DNA from: Mesostigma viride
Lineage: Eukaryota > Streptophyta > Mesostigmatophyceae > Mesostigmatales > Mesostigmataceae
Reading direction: 5' to 3'
Assembly (NCBI GenBank): GCA_009746045.1
Contig: RPFO01000041.1
Location: 9,454,468 to 9,518,467, forward strand
DNA length: 64,000 nt
The notes under the pieces were generated by a model. The model saw nothing but the letters and a program-made list of their open reading frames with translations, was not told the origin of the DNA and did no database searches. Made by a program: the position numbers and the translations under genes. Shown piece by piece: positions 56,262-64,000 of the stretch; position 1 is the stretch's first letter; each line of letters begins with the position of its first letter.

Positions 56262-57039
56262 GGGAAAGTTAGCACTTGGACATGCGCTGGCAATGCTCGT
56301 CCTATGGTTAATACAAAGGTTAGGATGATGTCGAGTCTCTCCACGTAAAATTTACATGAATTACTAACTTTCAAGCCTCTCGATGTGGAATGTACGCTCA
56401 AATTGACATGAATTAAGCATTATGACACCAAATTAGCTCGAAAATACGCGATCGGACGCCAAATTCGCGCGAAAAAAAGATATCGGACGATTGAAACTAG
56501 CGTTTTTTTCTTGCAAAATGCGCCAAAAATGACCCCATTCCGCGTGGGACCACCCGTTTTAATTTATTTAGTGTACCTGGTGTTGGCATGCAAACTCAGT
56601 GCTAAACTACGTGATGCACAATGATGCAACTTGATGCTATAGTGACGTGCCACGATGTAACTTTATTAACTTCACCATTAGTCATGGGGTCAATAGGATT
56701 GCTCATTATGCCATGTTAACATGAACCATGGGTTACGTAATAGTGAAAACAGTAATCATGATGCTCCACTTGAAGTCTCCAACATGGTCATGTTTGGAAT
56801 TTTATTGATCATATTTACAATATATGAAAAGAGACAACAAACGTGGAAGCATGGCACGCCGAGGCCGATAATATATGTGTGAAATATGAAAAGAGACGAC
56901 ATCTTTGGCAAGCATGATCATATCATGCTTGCCAAACATATGAATGATATTGACCATGTCCAGAAACCATGTTTGCCAATGGTGCATTTAGGATACATTT
57001 GAAGCCGTGCAAATGTATCCTAATCCGGTAAAACCACCC
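56262..57039. other. Right subterminal regions of E3 and E2
   Basis: 56262-56555 is the non-coding right end of E3. 56556-57039 is the right end of E2, AT-rich, with a short hairpin (TGGCAAGCATGATC/GATCATATCATGCTTGCCA, near 56905-56935). I see no gene. Confidence 0.55.
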
Positions 57040-57120
57040 CTTACCACCTGTACTTTGACCGTACATTTAGCCGCTCATACCAAATCCAAAAAAATCCCAA
57101 AAATATGTCCAAGAAAGATC

Positions 57121-57785
57121 GACTCATCATCGTGCATCCACGCGTCCACTATCGCGTCAATCACGAATTGCGGCAAAGGGCGCCCCTTGCGAGCCTGCGC
57201 GTGTCTGAGGTAGTCCAGCTTCTGCTGCCTTCAAATCGCGCGAATTCCGCGAATCTTCTTGGCGTCCATCCCCGTCAGCTTCTCCAACTCCGCGGCCGAA
57301 AACTCCTTCTCCAAGTCGTCACCACAGTAAAGCGTGGACATCAGCACCATCGTGACATCTCTGTCTGGGTCGCTTTTGGTCAGGCCATCAAAAAGGCCGT
57401 TAATCCGAGCCACCCAGAACCTGTTCAGTTCTGCCATCCGCTCCTGATTGTAAAGATTTTTCGCCTCCTCATGATACAGCCCCTCACCTAGTTCAGCGGC
57501 CCTAGCGTTAAAGCCACCAATCATCTCCTTGAATGCCGGCCCCCGCCCCTCGGGTTTTGTCATCGCCTGAGCCGCTTCAAACGCCTTGTTAGCGAAATAT
57601 TCCCCAATAACCCTCTTGGCTTTTTTGTATTCTCCCGGCCGCTTGACTTCCTTGGCTTCAGGATGCGCTGGATTCTGGTTCTCATCTCCGAAAACCCTTT
57701 TTGCGCCAGTTGGCTGCTTGGTCCCGGTGTTCAACTGAATTGCACTGAATCCTGGACGACCGGACGCAAGGGCGAAAACTCCCAC
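57121..57785 (-). pseudogene. E3b transposase-like gene, first-exon fragment
   Basis: The minus-strand ORF 57785-57231 matches the N-terminal part of the E3 transposase-like protein (RVGEF-like start, KRVFGDENQNPA, LYNQERMAELNRFWVARING, YCGDDLEKEFSAAELEKLTGM). A frameshift near 57231 separates it from the remaining 110 bp. The rest of the gene is missing. Upstream the reading differs from E3 before the Gly-Val-Phe-Ala-Leu stretch, so the true start of the family protein is probably near that point or in an upstream exon. Confidence 0.75.
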
Positions 57786-58063
57786 CCGTTCGGGTGCTGC
57801 ATGCCATCACGACCGGCATAACGAAATCCATGAAAATCGAGTATCGTTGGGAAAAGCGACAATTACAGACAAAGTTCGAAAGTGTATCATTTTTTACCAC
57901 GATTGGGGTCTAGCTGCAGCTAGACCCTTAGAGGGGCTTTTTCCGTTAGACGAAAAGATTACCTGATGTGGTGAACTTAGCATACCCCAACCAAGATTGG
58001 GGTCTCGCTGCAGCTAGACCCTTCATTGCGGCGTGCGATTGATAAATCACAGACTTCTGATTC

Positions 58064-59848
58064 TATTCCCACTATTACCAATCCACCAACAAACAATAAG
58101 TGGGCAATTACAGAACCCATGAGTGAGCCTGCCACGCTGCACCCATTTCATGATTGATTGTAGTTCTCGTTACCCTAGAAACAAACACAAGAAGAGGGAG
58201 GGAGGGCGGGACAAGAAAAAGAGACCTAGAACATCGTGCAATTGGCACTTTAGGGCGGCGTAGCCCGGGCTCGCCTCATGAGCCGTCAGCAACAGTAACT
58301 TAATTGCTACTTAACTTAACGAACTAGAAATGGCCATACAAAACTGGCCAACTAATTCTAACTCATGGAGCCGGTCCAGCCCAAGGCCCACCGTCCCGTA
58401 GTACCACTCACATAGCGGCGTTCATTCTCATCTGTTATAAAGAAACTACGTTCAGAGAACACCGATTCTATTCCCACTATTACCAATCCACCAACATTTG
58501 ATTAAAACAATAAGTGGGCAATTACAGAACCCATGAGTGAGCCTGCCACGCTGCACCCATTTCATGATTGATTGTAGTTCTCGTTACCCAACCCCCCTTT
58601 CCTGGTGCTTTATCTCCAAAGCTCCGCCAACCACTTTCGCTCAGTGGCTCTCGAGGCTGCCCTGCCGCAACGGTCACGACCATTACAATCGCCGGCGGCT
58701 GTAGCGAGCCTCATGCACGATAACCCTTCGCAGGGCCCCCCCCAGCCTTCCACCCTCGGCCAGTAAAAGAGGGTGTTGAATGTGCACGCAAAGACAAGGA
58801 AGAAGACGCCTCGTTTAACGACCACGGACCTCCCTCAAAGGCCAGTGCCGCCCTAACGTGACGACAACTTGTAGGACGTCACCCGATGCCACCATATCTC
58901 GATTACTGTCAACGTTGTCACCTGGGGGAGTAACTTTCCATATTTCAGGTTTTAGTTGATGAGCAGGCTCTCATCACACACCCCAGCGGCCGATAAAGCG
59001 CAAGCGCAACTGGGCCGGCCAAAATATTTGGTCCTGCCCGGCCCAGGTCCGTCTGTTAAACTGGCCCCTTAAGTCTCGGTCTGAATCGAAATATTGCATA
59101 ATTCCGGAATTCGTCCCCACCACATTCCCGAGACCTCACGCACCCATAAGAGCGGATGCTGGTAAATATTTTTCTACTTACGCGAGGGCCGACAGACTTG
59201 TCGTCCATCACAATGCCCACTGAAAGTAACCCGACCACCCTTCCTTCGGCAGTCAGTAGTCAGGAACTGCAACCCTGCTGCGACATTCCGCAGCAAAGCG
59301 GTAGGCACTGCAGCGTGGCACGGAAATCTTACTCATGGTTTCAGAGTTCCGTACAGGTGCCACGCGCAGGCAAACGCGAAGTATTTTATAGTCTCTCGTC
59401 GGCCAAGAACCCAGCTGCGGGGAGAAAACCGACGAGGGTAATTAATTTCTTTTTCACAGTCACGTGACTGTTCAAGCTATGTCAGTCACGCGCCATCTCT
59501 AATCGGCCACCGCCAGCCAAAAGGCTGACGCGATTAGGGCAGCATTAAATTTCTTGTAATCCGCCATACCCATACCCCATACATCCGATTACAAGAAAAA
59601 GAGACCTAGAACATCGTGCAATTGGCACTTTAGGGCGGCGTAGCCCGGGCTCGCCTCATGAGCCGTCAGCAACAGTAACTTAATTGCTACTTAACTTAAC
59701 GAACTAGAAATGGCCATACAAAACTGGCCAACTAATTCTAACTCATGGAACCGGTCCAGCCCAAGGCCCACCGTCCCGTAGTACCACTCACATAGCGGCG
59801 TTCATTCTCATCTGTTATAAAGAAACTACGTTCAGAGAACACCGATTC
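58064..59848 (-). mobile_element. Non-autonomous split-direct-repeat retroelement A (DIRS/TOC1-like)
   Basis: Read on the minus strand the order is repeat A1 (59848-59591), internal 59590-58590, B1 (58589-58469), A2 (58468-58211), a 35-bp spacer and B2 (58175-58064). A copies are 258 bp each; B copies are 121 and 112 bp. This A1-internal-B1-A2-B2 layout is the split direct repeat of Ngaro/PAT-type tyrosine-recombinase retroelements and of algal TOC1. The same five bases GATTC stand at both outer borders and at the B1/A2 junction, as expected for recombinase insertion. The E3 sequence matches across it. The internal 1 kb has only an unrecognised 71-codon ORF. Confidence 0.78.
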
Positions 59849-60181
59849 ATTAATTTTATAGTAACCATAAAGAGGGTCTAGCTGCAGCGAGACCCTTGAA
59901 TTTAAGCTATTGCTTGTGGTTAGAAATGGTCTAGCTGCAGAGAGACCCCAATAAGGACGAAAAGATTTCAGGTTTTCCTCACCTTCGCGGCTCATTCTCT
60001 TATTAGTTCTCCCAGGACACTCAGATACCTGCATGGCGGGAATAACAAAAATAACACAGTAGCATTGATAAAATGGTTATCAGAAAATATATATACTAAT
60101 ATATTTTGCAAAAGATTTTATAATACATTGTGAATAGCATGGATTAATTTCCACATACTTTAATAATATATGGTATAAAAT

Positions 60182-63100
60182 AATCGGGGTTCTTTGAACG
60201 GAGTTTCTTCTATACGTGAATGCGGGAACAAGAGGCCGCTGGATGAGCGGCTTATAGGTCGTAGTGTTTTCTCGTAGCTGTTTGGCTAGAGCTTTTGTGA
60301 TTAATAGATGCAGTATAGTGCATGGTTGAAAAATGAATTAAATAAAATGTGCGTTCCGCGCTTGGGTTGATTATACCCGGGCGGAACGGGGCGTGCATGA
60401 GGTGCAGTGCCCCTGAAAAGAACAACCTACGCATTATTTAATACTAGCCGTGCAGATTCGGGATATTCTACCCCCGGTCTGTACGGTTAGCGTCTTACTA
60501 GCATCACTGAACATAAGGGTTTAATGACGTCAGTTAGCTAGGGATAAGGGAGGTTTTGCGACTAAAAGCCGCTCTGGCTGGTTTTGTCGGCCTCTTTCTT
60601 TGCTCGTTGTCGTTGCGGCGGCAGCCGCAGCTATGGGTGCTGCGGAGCAAAATCCCAAAAGCACTGGTTGCACCGGCCACTTGGCCAGTGGTGAGACTTC
60701 CAGTTGTTAACCGGCCAGGCGTAGTTCCTCGCCCGGTTAACTAAAAGAAAAGAAAATGATTACCTCCGGTCCGCACCTTTTCCCCAGCTTGGGGTCTTTG
60801 GTGGGCCGGGTGCCGTGACAGGTGCTCAACTGTCGCTTGGTCGGCCTAGTGCGCGAGCTGGTGCTCCGTACCTGGGGATGCTTGCACCCCGGGTTGGAGC
60901 CGGATGGCTGGCACTGGCGACCCGTGTCTCGGTCCGCGGCCTGAGGCTTTTTCTTCGGAAATTGCTGCTGGCCAGCAAACTTTGCAATTGCCTTCCGCCG
61001 AGGGGGGGGTGGTTGGGGCTGGGGACGGCGATGGGAAAAGCGCTTAAGCTAGAAATTTTTTCCCCACGCATAGAAACCTCGGGGGGGAATGCGGTCTTGG
61101 CTGAACGGACTCTCGTTCAGCCAGGTGCCTGGGGCTGTGGCCTCGGGCATCCGGGCTGGCGGGGCCTGGGCTAGGTCCACGTTTTTTCTCGAAGCACCCC
61201 GGGTCTATGGGGAGACGGCCATAGCGGTACCGACTCGGGGCCCCGAGAGGGGTCATGATAGGCTGGCCGTGCGCAATTCGCAGTGCAAATGCGCTGGGCC
61301 TTTTTGGGCCTGGCCATGCATCCACAGCCGCCGGGCACACGCCTCCCGATGTGGGGGGCTCCCGTTTTGCGGCAGGGCGGTCACTTGTGACAACGAGCAA
61401 GGTGGAGTGCGGCTTCAAGGGAAAGCCAGGGCGGGGGTGATTGGGCAACGTACTTCATGAAGGGCCTTGAACGGCGTGCCTCCGGGCATGTCAATAGTGT
61501 CACATGTATGCTTCCACTTATTGTTTTAATGAAGATGCTGGTTTTTGTGGGAGCTACGTGGGACATGAATCGGGGTTCTTTGAACGGAGTTTCTTCTATA
61601 CGTGAATGCGGGAACAAGAGGCCGCTGGATGAGCGGCTTATAGGTCGTAGTGTTTTCTCGTAGCTGTTTGGCTAGAGCTTTTGTGATTAATAGATGCAGT
61701 ATAGTGCATGGTTGAAAAATGAATTAAATAAAATGTGCGTTCCGCGCTTGGGTTGATTATACCCGGGCGGAACGGGGCGTGAGGTGCAGTGCCCCTGAAA
61801 AGAACAACCTACGCATTATTTAACCCCTAAATGGGCGGAAATGCTGCCGATAAATCGGCAGTAACTCACCTATTTTGTAAACCAGCCCCTGTACAACCTA
61901 GCAATATCCAATGGCTGTCCTTGGGGGGCAAGCATGTCCATGAGTTGCCCTAAGCCATGATATATCACAACCTCACATATATTCATCGTAGGCCATGTAT
62001 AACTGCCGTCAAAGTCAGTGGGGTCAAGACGAGCGTTTTCATTTTTGGTAGAATGTGCATTTTAAATTATGTTGTAAGAGCTAGGCACCTACCACTTCAG
62101 GGATGATAAACAATTAGTTGCTGAACAGTTTGAGCCATTGGGGTCATCATTTGGGTGGGTATACCAGCAGTTACACCCAGTACAGCCCATAGGGGTACCG
62201 TTGGTAAAAAGCAACCAAGGGGGTAGGAGTGGGCATACTACCTACTAATACCTACTAATATGGCCCCCAACCATGCCAAACAATACATTTCCCTTCCACA
62301 ATGATGGGGAAACATAACTGCATCATCACACTGCCCTTACATGGCACCTATGTGCAGGTGCCACCTTGTCCATGCACGTAGGTAACGTGGTACGGATACC
62401 CTACGCAAGGCATGCATTCTAGGAGGCAGCCACCAACAAACTAGTGATTTTAAGCCTATTTCAGCCTGCCCTAGCAAGGATAAACTAGGCCTAAGCTGCT
62501 ATAGCTTTCCAGGTGATGGCCAGCACACCTGGTGGCACATGCTGACAATGGGAAGCTTCTACTCACCGGTTACATGCTTGATGATGCCACAGAGACCAGC
62601 CAACTGCCTCACACTCATGCAATATGTGTGTGGGAAATGTATAACAAACATATATGGAGGTATTCAAACCCATACAGCCTCTAAAACTTATCACCATCAC
62701 CCTGTGGCAGGTCAACTGACTGAGGGAAGCATCTAAGAAGGGTGTTTTAGAAAGGGGCCAGGCCAGGGTCAAGAAAGAGCATGAATAATGCAAAAAGAAT
62801 GTGCTACACAAGCTAGAACGTATATATAAACGTCAAACATCGATAGGAAAACGATGCTTAAGCTTTACCAGGCATGGATGGCGTTACCTTGGCCCAGGCG
62901 GTGGCCGCAAAATGGCGCATTTCGGCACACCAAAGTTGTGCAGCATGGTCGCTGGATTCGGCGACCCTTGCACGTTTACGACTAATATGTATCATAAAAA
63001 GTACAAAGAAACCGATATATCCTTTAAAATACGCCGGAAAGGTATTGCTGTCAACGTTTCTATCGTCCGGCCTGATCGCAGTTTGTTTCCAGCAAGAACG

Positions 63101-63841
63101 CTGCCGACACCTATCAAATGGCATTCCCGCGAACCAAAAATTGGCCTGTATGATCTTTAGGACGTATAAAATCAATATATTAAGTTTGGCCAGAAAATTC
63201 GAACGCAAACGTAAATGCCATGCGTGGGCGCAAGCCGCCATGGCCAGGTCGTCGTTTTCCGGAATGCACGTTGTACGTGAAAAAGTACCCTGACCCCTTG
63301 TACTTTGACGGTCTGGAACACCTGTTAAACTTGGTCAAAATATAGCAAACCCTAGTATCATAATCTGGAGAAACTTATAAACTTTCATTCTTCTCAGCTA
63401 AACGTTTCCTAATTCCCAATAGTATTCTTGCAAACTGGTCCCCGGAGTAGGTGCCGACAAATCGGCTGTAAGTCACTTTTTGGCGGAAAATCGGCAGCAA
63501 GACCATTTAGGGGTTAATACTAGCCGTGCAGATTCGGGATATTCTACCCCCGGTCTGTACGGTTAGCGTCTTACTAGCATCACTGAACATAAGGGTTTAA
63601 TGACGTCAGTTAGCTAGGGATAAGGGAGGTTTTGCGACTAAAAGCCGCTCTGGCTGGTTTTGTCGGCCTCTTTCTTTGCTCCCCACCCACCCACCCTTGT
63701 CTTGGTTGCCTCTAGGGCAACGTACTTCATGAAGGGCCTTGAACGGCGTGCCTCCGGGCATGTCAATAGTGTCACATGTATGCTTCCACTTATTGTTTTA
63801 ATGAAGATGCTGTTTTTTGTGGGAGCTACGTGGGACATGAA
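60182..63841 (+). mobile_element. Non-autonomous split-direct-repeat retroelement B (DIRS/TOC1-like)
   Basis: On the plus strand: A1 (60182-60605), internal 60606-61442, B1 (61443-61569), A2 (61568-63681, itself interrupted by a 1.69-kb TTAA element), a 33-bp spacer and B2 (63715-63841). A is about 424 bp, B about 127 bp. The layout matches the first element but the sequence is unrelated. Short ORFs in the internal region (60815-61174, 61089-61460) are GC-rich and unrecognised; no RT or recombinase is present. It sits in the AT-rich part of E3b. Confidence 0.78.
61824..63513. mobile_element. piggyBac-like non-autonomous element with TTAA duplication
   Basis: The 1690-bp insert starts CCCCTAAATGG and ends CCATTTAGGGG, flanked by TTAA on both sides (61820-61823, 63514-63517). 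The intact A1 repeat at about 60430 has the single TTAA (GCATTATTTAATACTAGCC), proving the insertion. TTAA with CCC...GGG ends is typical of piggyBac. Subterminal CGGCAG/CTGCCGA repeats are present at both ends. No transposase ORF. Confidence 0.85.
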
Positions 63842-64000
63842 AGTATATAGAACCATTATTTAGGAAATCATTTACAAGAAAAAGTGGTATACACTATTAT
63901 TTTTTTAAAGTTCGGCAATCTATAATAGTAAGACATACCGGATGGCAGGTTTATCAGCGGCCTCCAGGGCTATAGCGTCTGGCTGCAGCGTGACCGTTTG

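Larger units (their letters stand above)
37347..56555. mobile_element. E3: 19.2-kb GGGTGGT-type transposon with spliced genes, nested in E2
   Basis: The ends are 24-bp perfect inverted repeats starting GGGTGGTCCCACGCGGAATG. Homology continues about 45 bp further inside with a gap (GCAAGAAAAAAACGCTA is shared). The 4-bp flanks GTTT (37343-37346, 56556-56559) look like a target duplication in E2. Inside are a small minus-strand ORF, foldback repeats, a spliced minus-strand transposase-like gene, a 2.2-kb satellite region and a spliced plus-strand gene. A partial second copy starts at 57121, which supports it being a repeated element. I see no viral polymerase, protease or capsid gene, so it is not a Maverick/Polinton. 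Confidence 0.87.
27568..57039. mobile_element. E2: GGGTGGT-type two-gene transposon (about 10.3 kb plus nested E3)
   Basis: The ends are perfect 29-bp inverted repeats starting GGGTGGTTTTACCGGATTAG. A second copy of the core (TAGGATACATTTG) lies inside each end. The flanks carry a 3-bp duplication CTT (27565-27567, 57040-57042). Joining the flanks gives a sequence that aligns with the uninterrupted related copy at 63277-63312, a natural empty site. Without the nested E3 the element is about 10.26 kb. It holds a minus-strand PHD-finger gene, a tandem-repeat intergenic region and a plus-strand transposase-like gene. E1 shares the TIR start, the gene order and both protein families. Confidence 0.87.
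57121..64000 (-). mobile_element. Partial second copy of E3 (E3b), interrupted twice
   Basis: 57121-58063 matches 42421-43363 of E3 at a constant offset of 14700. 59849-60181 matches about 43364-43690, and 63842-64000 matches about 43705-43860. The copy includes most of the first transposase exon, the same palindromes and the same AT-rich upstream region. It is cut on the left at 57121 and leaves the window on the right. Differences of a few percent show it is not an assembly duplicate. Confidence 0.87.

Noticed and set aside
37347-56555. Maverick/Polinton or integrated giant-virus segment, because of the size and TIRs
   Set aside because: I see no protein-primed DNA polymerase, retroviral-type integrase, packaging ATPase, protease or capsid gene, the TIRs are only tens of bases, and the genes are spliced.
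58064-59848. LTR retrotransposon or simple tandem dimer
   Set aside because: There is no LTR-internal-LTR order; the A1-internal-B1-A2-B2 order with a short A2-B2 spacer, seen in two unrelated elements, fits split direct repeats better.
60815-61460. Possible genes in the internal region of the second split-repeat element
   Set aside because: Short overlapping GC-rich frames on both strands with no recognisable motif; not enough support to call a gene.

Overview
This is eukaryotic nuclear DNA made almost entirely of mobile elements inserted into one another. I found no convincing host housekeeping gene, rRNA or canonical tRNA. The likely source is a green alga, perhaps a large-genome prasinophyte-type species. 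The reasons are high-GC coding regions full of Gln, Ala and Arg/Gly repeats, GT-AG introns, a Ty3/gypsy element with a C-terminal chromodomain, and two retroelements with split direct repeats like the algal DIRS/TOC1 type. The species is inference only.

Positions 1-21300 hold the 3' part of a large Ty3/gypsy retrotransposon on the plus strand. Its 5' LTR lies off the window; its 3' LTR is 20718-21300. In order it has an RNase H1-type hybrid-binding ORF, Gag, protease, RT, RNase H, integrase, chromodomain and an unusual extra ORF. Three DNA transposons interrupt it: a MITE in pol (3511-4278), a hAT-like element with an 8-bp target duplication (7354-8716), and the 8.76-kb element E1 (11347-20103).

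Positions 21301-27567 hold an unrecognised minus-strand ORF broken by the gypsy LTR and by a second hAT-like element (21467-23146), then a low-GC minus-strand gypsy pol fragment, then a diverged relative of a TTAA transposon found later in the window.

Positions 27568-57039 are two large nested terminal-inverted-repeat (TIR) transposons. E2 (27568-57039) carries a minus-strand PHD-finger/poly-Q gene and a divergent plus-strand gene with a DUF7869-like, DDE-type transposase-like core. E3 (37347-56555, 19.2 kb) is inserted in E2. It carries a spliced minus-strand transposase-like gene and a spliced plus-strand gene of at least nine exons. E1, E2 and E3 all have ends beginning GGGTGGT, a target duplication of 3-4 bp, two large divergent genes, and a repeat-filled or palindromic region between them. 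I could not place them in a named superfamily. They are the best candidate for an undescribed system.

Positions 57121-64000 are a second, partial copy of E3. It is broken by two non-autonomous split-direct-repeat retroelements (58064-59848 and 60182-63841). A TTAA-flanked piggyBac-like element (61824-63513) is inserted in the second of these.

A short palindrome, GGTCTCGCTGCAGCGAGACC and variants, recurs through E3 and its copy, mainly in introns and in an array upstream of a gene. Many long ORFs carry single-base frameshifts. These are either decay or consensus errors in the assembly.
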